Shown in pieces: positions 35,801 through 50,800 of a stretch of 64,000 nucleotides of DNA (its first letter is position 1; every line of letters begins with the position of its first letter). The translations under genes were made by a program, and so were the position numbers. The DNA comes from Panonychus citri (Eukaryota > Arthropoda > Arachnida > Trombidiformes > Tetranychidae). The notes beneath the pieces are model-generated. The model did no database searches and was not told the DNA's origin. It saw only the letters and a list, made by a program, of their open reading frames with translations. Location: contig NW_026515541.1 in assembly GCF_014898815.1 (NCBI RefSeq), forward strand, positions 1,116,001-1,180,000, given 5' to 3'.

Positions 35801-38800
35801 CTTCTTCATTTCTTACTCTCTCCCTCCCTTTACTTTTTACTCAATGTCATCTTCATTTATCAGGTATTCCATAGGTTTTTTACCCTCTGGTTATTTGCTT
35901 CATCTTCTTATCCAACTTTTTATCTTAACTTTTACCCTCTTATTTAATGGTAATAGTTTTATCTTTATGCATTTATTATTATTATGCTTTTAGATTTCAA
36001 TTCAATTGTCACATTGAAATTGTATTTGCAATCAGCTGATTTATTTAAATTTCCAATTGATTCTCTTTTCTTATGTATATTTTTTCTGGAAAAAAAATAA
36101 GATTCATTTTACTTTCTCTCTCTGGATTTGATATAATAATTTATCTTATCCTCCTAGTATTATGACTTCTGGTCATTATTATCATCTTATCTTGATGGTA
36201 ATTTATTGGTATCCTTGCTGAATTTTACCTTTGACATGATTTGACCATCAACATTCAACATGATAACCATTCAGACTCTATTTTACCTTGAAAATTCAAG
36301 TTCAAATTCATGTTATTGCATTACCTTCCCTGCTACACCTTGATAATATTACCATGAAAACATCTATTCACATACTGGAATCATTTCAATTTCCCCTACT
36401 TTGCTATTCATACATGTATCTACCTATCGTTTCTAGCTGAATTTTGGAAAGAGACAAGAAAATTCTGATCTCATTATTTTATATTTAATTTTTTTTTCCA
36501 AATTTTAACCTCTGAACTGTTCAAGTTAATATCTCTTTTATAATTCATGTTCCATGTAAATTTTGCCCTTTACGAGTATGAACTAAAAAGTAGGACATTT
36601 TTCTTTCTTATCATCATGGTTATCATCATTGAGGGAGAGCGAATGAGTGAGTGATGGTTGAAATTTATTCTTTATCATATAATTTTTTTTTTCTATGCTC
36701 AACTTAATACAATGACGAATACACAACATGGTCTTGACAGAATTTAAAACTTCTCAGTGGAGAATATAAGAAAAAGAAAAAATTCTCACGATGAAACATT
36801 ACACACCTTATTTTATCTCCATCATCTCTCTCGTTGCCACTCATTCACTCCCTGTAGAAAATTCTGACCCAATAAAACTCAGTCAAGAGAAAGATTTCAA
36901 ATGAGATATACCTTGATTCCCTCCCATTCGTCAACACCATGACTATCACACTAATCTAACACTTTCACATTGTGAATTCATTGATTCAATGTGCTTACGT
37001 GTGTCTGTGTGTGTGTGTGTGGTTAATGTGTTATATTTGATTTCGTGTATTAACATAAGTTAAAGAAGAAGAAAAAAAATATCAGAATTTCAGGTTATGC
37101 GCATTTTCATTGGAAAATATCATGAAACAACAATGGAAGATGCTTTTTCCAGGCTATCATTATTTTCCACATCTCTTTTATTTAACCTCTTCTCCTTCCT
37201 TCCTCCCATTTCTCACCTCCACCCTGCGGCCTCTATTTTCACATTTATAAATGAATTCCTTTTATCTACACTCTGATCATCATCATTATCATCATCATTT
37301 CCCTTTATCATCCAATCACAGTGATTATTTTTGCTGTATTGTCTGCAATTATCAGTGATTTGCATTTGAAGATAAATTTTTTCTTCCCACCAAATTTATT
37401 ACACAGAAATAGACATAATCAAGGATAAGCATTTTTATTTCAATCTCATGATAATGATGATTATCATGAGATAAATTTGAATATTGATGCTCAATCAAAC
37501 CTTTTCCATCCCTCTCTCTCATCATATTCCTATCTATGTATTCAAATATAAGCATCATCATCATCACAATAATATAACGGTAAATATTTTTTCGCATAAA
37601 ATTACTTCACTTATGTCTACATATTTTCCTATTTCACAATTTCCTCTCATATTCAATGAGTTTGTATATTTTTTTTTACGATTTAATTTGATTACAATTA
37701 TACTGAGACTTGAAGTTGTTGTTGTTTTTGTTTACGTTTCCGTTATTTAACCTTTTAAGTTCATTCAGTTATTATTATTATTTTGTTTTATTCGTTTTAT
37801 TATCGTTTTATTTTACTTTTTTTTCTTCTTTTTTACCTTTTCTTTTATTCGTTTGTTTTTTTCTTCTTTTTCTTCTGTTTATCATCTCACAATTTAGACA
37901 CAATAAAAGTCTCATTAGATTTACTTGTTTTCCAGCTACAGAATTGAGAGAAACTAATTGGTTAAGAAAGTCTGAAAAACTCCGTCTCAAGAATCTGGTT
38001 AATCCCTTGGTTGCTGCATCACAAACGATCATGTCGGTAGCCAAATCATATCGAGGTATGTTCAGTGTTTTCGAACCGTTTCTTTGTCGTCGACTTGGTA
38101 GAACCAAGTCCTAACATTCGTGCCATCAACTGTAAGCCAAAAAAAAAGTTTCGAAAAGTTTTAATTTATGATTATAACAATTCGATACGATCTTTTCGAA
38201 TCCTTTTACGTCTTTTAATTCATTTTAATTGTTTGCCTATTTTCCATCCTTCATGTTACACGTAATTAACTCATTCCCTGTTGAACTTTATCTTTCTTTC
38301 TCTCTACTTTTGTTTCATCATCATGAAAACAATTAATTTCTAGTTATTGTTTTAAACTTTTCTGGTTCATGGTGATTATCAAGTTATGAAAATGATGATA
38401 AGCCTCCAGAGGGAATGAAACTTTAATTATCTCTTTATTCAATCCTTGAATCCAATTGATTAGATTAATCAAAATTAACTGAACATTCATCTATCTATTC
38501 AGGTTTCAGATTTTTTTGTTATCTTTCTGAGTTACAACATATGAATTGTGTGTCTACAGGGGAAAAAGACTCACCCTTTTAATGTTGAATTTTGGTAACA
38601 ACAAATTACTCATCAATATCATGGTTGTTTTGTTGTATCATGAGATTTTTTTTTTCTATCTCCTTCCCATTGAATAGTAAATTCTGTTCATGTTGAACAA
38701 AAAAACCTATTAAATTGAAATATTACCAAGGAATTGTAAGGAAGATATTGATAAAAAAAAGTTCCAATGGATTATCGATCACCACTTTTCATCATTATCC

Positions 38801-41800
38801 TTATTAGCACTTTGTTGACATTTTTATTTACCATTGGTGTTTCTCTCTCCCCCTCCCTTTGTGTATGAGTGTGGGTATTGTATTATTTGAACCTGGATTT
38901 TGATAAATTATACCCAAAGATTAAGATAAATTGTCACGATGAACAATTAATGACTCAGTTTTATGTCTCTAATTGCCTAGTTAATAGTTATCTTGATCAG
39001 GATGTTCAGTTTACTCGTTGTGAAAATTTATCACTCCAATTCATGGATAATACTTGACTTTATAATCTGTTGATTATTGATTAAAGGATAAATCAACTAT
39101 CCTATTTATCATTACAGCTGATTTATTTTGATGATAATTTTTGTGTAATTAAAATTATTATACTGAAAAAAAAGCATCATGATGTTCATTAATTGGTTGA
39201 AAAGATGATGATAATTATATAATTTTTATTATATATTATTAAATTAATCCATTGGATTAAGTTAATCTCATGATCTACTGGAGCAATCAAAGTAGAGATA
39301 AAATTAATCAGATCATTTTGAATGACTTTAATTTTATCATGACTACATTTCGATGATGATGATGATGATGATGATTATGCCTGGAGAAAGATGAGAATGA
39401 AAATTAATTCAACATTAAGATTATCGATCAATAATCTGATCGATATATTTATTAGAACTCGAGGCTTTGAACTCCTCTCCTTGTAACCAAAGTTTTGAGG
39501 TTAGTTATATAATCTATATAATTATTTTCGTTGGCTCTGGTCAAGATTATCACAATTAGAAGGCTAATTAGATTAGAAAATGATTAATTTTCTAATTAAT
39601 TAAATTCTATTATTGTTTTTACTTACAGTTTTACGAGAAAAAGTTTCCTAACCCATTTTCATTCATTATAAATCACTTTTGTTCAAATCTAGATTACAAA
39701 TCTTAATTGGGTTAATTCATCATGATCTCATTGAGTTTTAATTATCATGATAATGATGAATAAAGGTGATGGTCAGTTTAATTAAGCGGGTCAAATTATC
39801 TTGGACGAAACAATTGTTCTAATAGAAGAAAAAAAGAGAGAAAAGTTTTTTTTTCATGATACTTTGAATTCATCATGAAGATTTGCTTGTTCAGAGAATT
39901 TCCAAAGAAAGATTAATTAATTAAACCTCTATGATGAGCTTATCTTTATCATTATTAATGATTGTCATCATGATTATCATTATTATTGTGTCTGAACATT
40001 ATTTTTGAGAGATAAGCCTGGAAATGATTTACAATTTCATCTCAATTCTGGTAATCATCTTACAGAAATGAAAAGCAACAAGAACAACACAAAAAAAAAT
40101 AACAACATCTACTTCAATTCATTTGCATACTGTTCATGAATAGTGATGTTATCATGATGATAAGGATAGATGAAGATGCTTTAGATGAGGATGATGAGGA
40201 TGATACAAAAGATGAGGCTCTTGTAAAAACTGTTGTTGCTGATAAAATGTTGATGATTTTTCATAAAAATGTCATGGACGAGTAACTTTTGTTTTTATCC
40301 AAACTATGAATATATAAAAAAAAGCGAGAGAAGCTTCAAATCTTTACTCCCACTCTCAATTCTCTATCTATCCTCATCATCATGATCATCTTCATCTTTA
40401 AGATACCGAAAATCATCATCTGTCAGCTGAATAACATTGTTATTCTTGTTTAGATGTTGTTTATATCAAATGTTAGAAAGTGTTTCTCATCAACGAAATA
40501 GTAAAACGAAAAAACAAAAATCATTTGCCAGAATTTTCACCTCCAACTAACTTTTTGAAACTTTTGAAAAGATCTAAAAGTTGCCATGAATTCTGAATAT
40601 TTTCATTCCCTGTTTCCATGTAAACGTTACAAGAATAAGCTTGAATATCCTGGTGATTATCATTATCTAGAAGATCAATTGATTTCCTATGAAACGAAAA
40701 CAAAAAGTTCAAAATTGAAATGATAATAATGCTATTTAAACATATAACTTACCATGTAACTTACCATGTAACTCATCATATTTATTATAAGTAAATAGTC
40801 AATCATTAACATCATTTAATATTTAAAATTTAACCATCCAAGTTAATAGTTAGTCAATTTAAATTATTGATACAATTACAATGGTAATGATATAAAACAG
40901 GGAAAATTTGACGATCAATTATTACTAATTAAGTTACTCGATCTGAATTGAATTGTTATTGATTGATATTCAATTTCCTTAACAATCATCTGATACAATT
41001 GACAATGACACTTTTTTCATTCTTCTCCTAGATAATCAAACTTAATTACAATTAATACCAATGATATTCTGATTAGCATGATGTTCATGAGTTTCCTGTA
41101 TTTCTAATTATTATTTGTTCACAATTGATTGGATTCCCTTGGATATTTATTATTATTATTTTTTTCTTGCTTCTTGGTGATTTTTTTTACCTTATTTCCT
41201 ATCAGAGGAAATCGGGTATATTTTATTTTCTATTGTTTATCATTGATGAATTGTAACAATCAACGGGAGAGGTTGATGTTAATTGTGTTAAATATTTAAT
41301 TCCAATTCGTGTTTTGAATGTTTGATTAATTGTTATTCTATATAAATGTCTAATACAATTCGTGCAATGCAATTCAATTGAAATTGATTAATATAAAAAC
41401 TTCTCAACATCATTCAATTGAACGATGATAATACAATTGATTAACTTGAATGATTATCTGGTAAATTAAATGTAGTTTAGTTTGATTTTCATCATTCATT
41501 CACATACATAAAAGTAACAATTGTGATTACAATTCAATTGATTAACCAATTTGGTAATTAATGTGAAAGGGTCAAGCAACATTTTCCAATATAAATATAT
41601 TTTCATGATAATCATGATAATGATGATGATGGTTTGATTTGATTTGATTTACAATTGGAATCTTTTTATTTTTCATCCTTCTTATATTTATATCGTTGGG
41701 AAAATTGTTATTCTCAAGCAATTGGCAACCATTTCTTTTTCAATTCCATTCATGATGATGGTGATTATCATGGTAACAGTAATGTTATTACATTGAAGTC

Positions 41801-44800
41801 ACAGTTGAATAAAGTAAAACATTATCACCCTACCCTCATTTTCCCTCCTCTATCCATCCATTTCTCCACACAATCAAACCACCTAAAGACTTTGATTCCT
41901 CATGAAGACTTCTTGTTATTATGATCACAGGTATTTCTCAATTCTTATTGCTGAAAATTCTGTAACTTCCAATCATATTCTGCTCATGATGATGATGATG
42001 GATGACGATTTTTTTCTGACATTTCATGTATCTTCACGCAAACATTTCTCTTCGTTAACTTAGTATTCCCTGTCTCTCTCTCTCTCTCTCTCCACTATAT
42101 TCATTTAGTATATGATTTACAATTGAGTCTATGTTATACCAAGTTTCAATTCTCAGGATAATTTTCAATTCAATCTTAATTCAAGAATGTAAATGATGTA
42201 AACTATCAATTATAATCAGATTCATTGTCAAAATGTGAGCCAATTTAGTTTCTCAGCTATGTGACTACCCCATCTATTAGGATTTGCAACCCTTTAAGTG
42301 TATACAGTTTACCCCGCGATTGTCATTTACATTTTTCGTTATCGTTACCATGAAATTGAACTAACAAAACAAGACAAATCTTTTTGAAACTTTTACATGA
42401 TATTATTCAATACATATAGTGTGAGTGAGAGAGGGAGTGAGGAATATTCGTTAAACTTGTATATTTATATTAGAAAATTTTCTTTGATATATTCTTAATA
42501 TCTCAGTGATATTACACTTTTTTTCCACTCTCATATCAATCTATATTTCCCTCATGTTCAGAGTCTCATTAAATTCATTTTATTTTCTTTTCATGGTGTT
42601 ATCATCATGTTATACTTTGTGTTTCTTAACCTAGATTCAGTTCTGTGTCGTTGTCTCCTCTATTTCTATTGATACCATTTCAATTCATTAAGACTTTGAG
42701 ATAATCATTTAGGATTATCTCCTAAAGAAATGTGAGATTATCTTGCTGATGATGGAACAACAATAAAAAATTGTGATAACATGGAAGATGATTGATTCCT
42801 TAAATCAACAACGGATTAACTGAATACCATTCATTGATTGTTTTCATCAGAACTTTTTTTTGTCTTCTCCATTCTCATTCCTCCGTCCAATTAATTAGGT
42901 CAATTGTTTTATTTTTCATCTTATTATCTCATAATTAGCATCATTTTATTGATTTTTTCCACCAGCCAAATGCTGGGAAATTTTGATAGTTTACTTTTCT
43001 CATTATCAAAATTAAATTTGTCATCAATTCATTGTCATGATTCTTATGATTCTGTAAATAATTAAACGATTACTATTTGTTATCATGATAAAAGTAATAT
43101 ATAAATATAACATTTGTTGTTATTATTATCACCTGATTCACTTGATTGTTGATGAAAAGTGATATTTGATTGCATGACAATCAAATTTTATTAGTTTTGA
43201 ACTTTGATGATGATTACATTTATATCATTTAATGGACTCTATGTAACATGAAGACTGATTTTGATCACTATAACCATTAAGTCATAATAAAAAGTGACAT
43301 TTCATCCTCAATATTTCCGGTTCCGGGTTATCATTTATTTTGATAATTGATAATCTTTCGTGATGATATTTTCAAAAAGAAGATGAATCAAATTAGATTA
43401 AAGTAATGATGATGATGTTGATTGAATTGATGCAGATAACTTAATCTACTTTTCATCATCTGACAAATAAAAAGTTACCATGATAATTTAATGATAATTC
43501 TGATAACTATAATGACGATCATTTTTGATTAAGATTAACCATTCAATAAATTGGTTCCATCTTGACCTAATCAGTTATTAAATTATGATCAATCCTTCAA
43601 ATGAACAATTTATCTGAGCAATTGCTTCAATTTATCATGAAAAACTCACCAAGTTGCCTGGGAAAATATTTAATACTCAAATCTGATTGTATTAATAACC
43701 AGTTAGTTAATCATTCATATCTTTTATTTTCCGTTTGATATGATGAATGAAAATCTAATCAATCTCCTTAGTAATCATAATTATAATCACTATCTTGAAG
43801 GATAATTGCTGATAATAATCTCAGACTTGAAATTGTGAATTTTTTTCCTATTACTTTGTTCATGTAATCACAATAATTACCATGTAATTTTCTGCTTCTT
43901 TGTAATAACTTTTTTCTTCTCCCACTCAAATGATTGTACGATTTTATATATTTACTTGAATTCATGAAGTGAAATGAAATGATTATCAGATTTTTATTTC
44001 ACTGAGCTTTTGGTGAACATGAAGGTGATATTATCAGAACGTGATCCATTCTGATTCATCCAATAGATGAGATTATGATGATAAGTTCATGGAAGATGAG
44101 ATGATTATCATCATTTACTTGAGATAGAGCAAAAAGATTCCTTTCTTTTTGTATACAATATCTTGATAACATTCAGAAATTGATATTATATTACATGGAG
44201 ATATGTCTGCTTATAAGAAGATTTCAGTTAATTCATCATCCCCTGAATATCAGACAGGGTATTTTTTTTTGTCATGGAAATCAATCAATTTCCGTTTTGT
44301 CTATTTATGTCTTTACGTTTCCTTCATCTTTAACTATTGTAATCATCAAAATGATGATTATAATCATTGTTATATCATCAAGATCATCAATGTTGTTACC
44401 TTCATGAACACTGAATCTAATCAATAGTAACCATAAAACTTTCATCATGGTTTCTCATCCAGAGGTGATCATCATCAGTCAGACTTATGATGATGATGGT
44501 GATGATATGGATGAGGAAAATGATCAAAACTTTTTTTTTCTCTGTATTTTCGTCTCATGAAGTTCATGAGAGTTATTCATCCTCATGCTGTAGGCTATCA
44601 ACACCAGCCAATTATTTTGCTTGACCTGTTTTCGTGAATCGCATCATCGTCATCATCTTTGTCAAGCTCATTTTTGTTGCTTTTTTCTTGGCAAAAAAAA
44701 GACAATAAATATCATTAATCCATCTCATGACTCTTTGTTTTTCATTGATTGCCATTAACAAGATAATTAATGTTAGTACTTTTTTTATTTCTCTCGAATC

Positions 44801-47800
44801 TCATTCTAAAGGGTTCATGATGATTCAATATAATTCAGTTATTCAAAGTATATCAGCTGATTCAAATTGTTCCAATATATTATTGTTTATTATTTTGGGT
44901 GAGATTTTGAAATTCACCCTGAATGTTGTGGAAAAGTCTCCTGGAAGAATAGAATTTCCTGAATGTTTGCAACTTAATCAGCATTCTCGGGAGTCAATCG
45001 AACTATTTTATTGGATACTTAGTCGAATTTACATTCACAGTGATATCATCATCTTCATGATGAGAGATAAATTGGCAAATACTTAATTCTGATTCCTATT
45101 ATAATTCAATATCATCTAGAGAGTATATTCAATGAGCGATAATCATGATTTGCTACCATTTTAATTACCTAATGTTTGTTTATTACCTTTCTGTCCATGG
45201 TGAGTCTGGATATATTCTGAGTATATGCTGAGCCTGAGTGATAAATTGTGAAATTCAAGTCAATTGCATCACCGTAATACCCACCATCAACTTTCCCACC
45301 CTTATCTTTACACTCAGTATGTTTTGGGAATGTAACTTTCGTTTGGAATCAATTTGATTTTTCCTCTCTCTCTCTCTCTCAGAATACCAATCAGCATTTA
45401 CAGTCTCAGTTTTTTTATATTCCTATTGTTATCATGTTTATTCAGAACTAAAATTTAGGAGTGAAAAAAAATTCCATCATCATGATTAATCAGTAAAAAT
45501 TTATCATAAAAACAGAATCAATTTCAAGTTCATATGACTATTGGGAAATCTTGTTAATAGCAATTGAACAATGGTAAATGATTTATAATATTGATCAATT
45601 TTAATTATCTTTTCCATCAAATTAATCAATTGTTATGATAATAATATTATCATTTAATCTGATGGACAATTTAGTTAATCATCTTTAAACATTTATCAAT
45701 AAAAATGATCCCAATTGAATTGACAATCAACTTGAACCATCAACCCAACAAACCATAAGTACTTATCTACCTTGACCATTGATGGTTGGACAATTTTTAG
45801 AATCATCTAGTATATTACTTGATAACTTTCACTCCAAATAACAAGATCCTGTCACCCACTCACTGCTCCCATCTAAGTAATCAAATCAATCAACTGAATC
45901 AAATGATGATTTTAATTCATCTGACTTTTGTGGGGCAAAAACTGTCGAGAAAGAAAGAAAGAAAGTTCTCCATGTAGTTGTCATCCTAATTCATCATCAT
46001 AAAACCCGAAATTTCATCATTGTCCCCAGAATAACTGATCCATATCAATTTTTACCTTTTTTCCTCTTTCTCATCTTCTTTCACTTCCTTCATCTTCACT
46101 GAACTTGTCTCTGATTTACCTTTCATCATTCCCACCTTGCATTTACCACTCTCTCTCCACTGACTTTATCTCAAATCGATAATGTGATTATTAATAATGA
46201 TAAATACCCTTGTTATATCCTCTGTTCAATATTTTCACCATTAAGCCCAATGAACATTTATCTCTTTACCTGTGAAAGTCTTTGTTTCTCTTTCTATCAA
46301 ACAAAATTCTTGGTGAGTGTCTGTATCGATTGTGAATCCAATTCTGAGACAAATTCAGAGGGAAGATGAAGAAAAAAAAAGTTGTTCCAAATTGAGAAAG
46401 CAATTGAACTCCCATGGACCATGAAATGTGGTTGACTTGCCATGAGATAATATTAAAAACTTATCTCATGGCAATAAATTGTCTTGGACACCCAAACTTA
46501 AAGAGAAAAAAGGTATTCTTAAGATAATATCAGAATTCTGTGTGTATTTTTTTTCTCTCTCTCTCTATCATCTCAACTGTGGATTCTCAGGAAATGAAAT
46601 TACAAACTGTAACTTCCGCTTGTCTGCCTACACTACACGAATCGGCTACTGAATTGACTGTTTAGCTTTTAATTTGAACAATTATCATAATGAATATATA
46701 ACAATATGATTCATTAATAATTCAGTTATCAAATTGTGTGTGAATTAGAAAAAAGTTTTGATTCTATCAGTTTGTCATATTCTGTTAATTCATTAATGAT
46801 TTGAGTGAGTGGGTGGAGTTGGTGATGAAGTAAAGTGGATTTGAGATGATCTTGAATGATATTGAACTAAATTAAGAGTAACAATTTATTGATCAATTGA
46901 TTTATATCACAATCGATTCTGATATTATCCATTATTTTCATTTTAAAACCATCGTTATCTATAAATATCCACCTTCTCATTCATGCTCAGATTCTGATCA
47001 TGATAATATTCAATTTATTTCAATTGTCTTTCGTTTTACTCTCATGTAACTTTTTCCCTTCAACAAAATTATTTGAATCATGAAAAAGAGCAGAAAGTTC
47101 AATATTGAAATAACAGTAATAATTTTATTTGTTGATAATTTAATTTCTAATTTATAAGTTACAACAATACAATAAATTCAATTGCTCAATTGATGATCAT
47201 GATTGTTGATTACGTTTAATCATGAATACATACAGAATTTTCATTAGCAGAACTTTTTTATTGAAATTTCTTTACCTGGTTTCTTGTTTCAACTTCTCTC
47301 TCTCTCTCTCTCAATGTTAACTGTCAATTTATTCAGTAACTAATTGTTAATCGATCTTGATCAGCAATTATAATACTATCCACCCAATTGTTTGATTGAT
47401 ATTGTTTCATGTAAAAATCAAAGTAATCAAGTTAATCAACCTGAGTTTGGTATATATAAACACACGCTGGGAATGATTAATGAATAGATTATTGGTTCAC
47501 TAGTTAGTTATCTAATTACCTTGCAGGTTTAATCAGTCAAAGATTCATCATTATCATCAATTGATTAATTTTAATCAGAATTTATTATTCTGCTTTTTTT
47601 TACCTTCTAAGTTCATGAAATTAGGTTGATCTTCTTGCCATTTCTGGTTAATATTTGTAATCATTTATTTGAATTGAAACAATCAATCATTATCCTTCCG
47701 TGTTTAATATTATCTTAATTAATTAATTCTAAAGGTAATTTGATTATCTTTTTTAAATCTCACTAATTTGATTGTTTAATTCAATGGTCTTGTTGAAATC

Positions 47801-50800
47801 AATTTGATTTCTGATCTTTTCTTGATCAATTTCAATGCAATTACATGGGAGATATTGAGCTTATTTATTTGAAAACAAACACAATATCAGTAAGGTTTTC
47901 AACTTTGTTTATCTATTGATTCCTGATTGATTATTCATCTTGAATCAATTTCAACACCATGAGGATGTAATATTATCATAGTCTCTCTCTCTATTAGTTA
48001 TCATGTTTATTTGGGTTTCCTATTGAACGTTTTTTTTTCTTATTCCCTGTTTTCATCAAAAGGATTGGGATGATTTACCAACAACGTGTATCGCTGATTC
48101 AATTGATTCAGTTTCATGATGATTCATCATGGATGTTTGAGCTAAATCAATGCATCTACCATTGTAGCTGTTTTTCCTTGCTCAATATTGATTCTAATCT
48201 CTTTCTCTCTGTTAATATAAATTGATGAAATGATGAAGATAAGAAATGAACTAACAAGTGGGTCGATAAAATCGTAATCATCATTCCCAATCCTATTCCT
48301 CGATTCTCATCATCTCCATGATTCTCTCGGAATCTACTCTATTTTTATCATTTCTCTCTACCTTCATTACCTTAAATACCTTTCAGCTACTTTTTTTATC
48401 AACTTTGCATTTCTCTCTCTCTCTCTCTACTAACCTTGATATTTCCACTTTTTTCTTTCCATCTTCATCTTCATCATCTTTGTGTCTTTTTTTTGCTCAC
48501 AAAAAAATCTTCAAGTTATTTTTTACATGATGATCCTCATGAGACAATATCAAAGATGAAACTTTGTTGAATAAAGGTAAATGTTATCCTTTTGATTGGA
48601 TTGGGACTGAATATTCTTAGGTGTTTATGAATTTCATCATCATGAATTATCATGATAACAGAAGCTTCTTATTGTAGCTTACATGGTGATGATGGAGAAA
48701 AATCAAAATAATTCAATAACAGGCATCATTTTCATCTTGATCACAATTAAATTCAGTCTCTCAATCCATTTGAATTCTGAGTTTTTTTTTTCATTTTTCT
48801 TCTCATATACTCTATGCATCATGATATGATGATGAAATTATCTTTTTCTCAACTTTTTTTTCTAATTCAAAGTAAATTGAGTTTTTTCTTCTTTCTATTC
48901 TCTTTTTTTTCTGCTATCATCCTCATCTCACTTACCCGTCTTGAGAATCAAAATTAAATGATGATGAGAGAAAATAATATATTAATCAGATTATAAGAAG
49001 AATTGAAATTACATTTAATTTCATTTTGTTGATATTCTGAAATGGTGCTGAAAAGTGATGATGATGAAGATAACATTTCAAATATGATCAAATTAACTAT
49101 TGATATTTGTTCATCTTAATATATTATAACACTTTATTCAGCTGATTTAGTTTTAATATTTTCTTTTTTATCAAAAAAAAAGGAAATATTTATCATCATC
49201 TCGATCAGTATCTCTCCTTCAGCCAAATAATCATAAAAGGATAAGAGGATGCGGATCAAGATGGAGGATAATGATTATCATGAAATTAAGTTGTTTTTTC
49301 ACTTTTATTCATCAATAACAATAATGATTATGATGATTATGATGATGATTATGATCACCAACGTATTTATCATCGATCACTTTAAGTGATTTGACTTGTT
49401 TCTTCACTTACACCCCAATAATGTTTATCTTCATCTTTTATCATCTTGAATATATATTTTTTATCTTTTATTGTCAATGATTATTTTCTATGATGATTGT
49501 TATCATCTTCATCTTGATCATCATCATTATCATCTCCTTTTCTTTTTCTTCCTCTCAAGTAACCACAGTTACTATTTCAACCTAACCAATTGCATCTTCA
49601 TCTTCACTTTTCATCCTTTATCATTATGACGATGATGAAAAGCATCCTTTCTTTTATATATCTCCCTCTCTCATCTTCTGTCATTTAACCTCATTTCACA
49701 TTGAGTTCAGTTTTGAACTTTTCTTAAAAAATTTATTATTATCAAGTTCTTTTCGATTGTTCTCTTTTATTTTCTCTTATCTTCTCATCTCATAACCTTT
49801 TCCCCTCATAACCTTCAACTCACTATCTTGAATTACACTTGAATTGATCGTAATGTTTCAATTCCTTGTTGGATATACTCTGAATTATATATTTCTATTC
49901 ATTCCCTGTGAATCTCTTATCTCTTACCTCTTTCGGGTTTATCATGACCTCTCAGCCAGTGTATTCATGGTGCATTATCAATATTACTCAATGTTCTCGT
50001 AGGAGTAATGGGAAGAATGTGCAAGAGTGGGAGGTGAATGTTTCAATTGTGTTCGAGGAAAAAAAAGTTCCAATGAATTCCTTTTCTGAATGTTGAGCTA
50101 AAATCTATTCAACTGCGATTCCGAGCATGAATCTCTACATATATATATAACTCATGACTCTTTCACTACCTGATGATTTTTTGTTCATCCCATGATCATT
50201 ATCATGATACATAAAGATACATTTGTGCAAATGATTAAGTAATGATATCTTGTCATTCATGATAAATCTGAGATTTTGTTGTTCTTTTTTTTCTATTTGT
50301 TTATATCCTGAATATCAGAACTTTTTTTCCTCTCTCATCATCTGTCATCTTTATCATTAACTCAGTTTAATCAAACATTAAGGTTGATCTTCCTATCATG
50401 GTGATTATTGTCAGAGGAATGATGATGAACTGAATTTAGATGAAATTTTGTAATAATGTTACTTTTTAGTATTACAATCAACAGTGAAAGATTATAAAAT
50501 CATCATGTTGACCTTTTTCCTGATCTTTTCCATTTTCTTCACCAAAATTCATTTTCGATAATTTTTTTCTTCTTCATAATCTGAATTCCATCAGATGATA
50601 TTGAAGATAATGTGAATCTGTTGAACGTTAACATTTCAATCTGTTAGATAAATTATTCTGAATACCTGGTGAGGAGGCTGGTAGATGATGACGGAATCAC
50701 TGAGCTTTTTTATCTGTAAACCACCATCATCTTGATGATGATGATAATCGTCATCTAGTGATGATAAACTTGCATATTCCCGATAGATGATCAATCTGAT

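Noticed and set aside
40136..40285. 49-residue acidic ORF rich in Asp and Glu
   Set aside because: It arises from GATGAT/GATGAG microsatellite-like sequence; no other support.
44727..45086. 119-codon plus-strand ORF in the tomosyn intron
   Set aside because: More complex than most, but it has no promoter, splice or family evidence, and ORFs of this size are expected in 64 kb over six frames.
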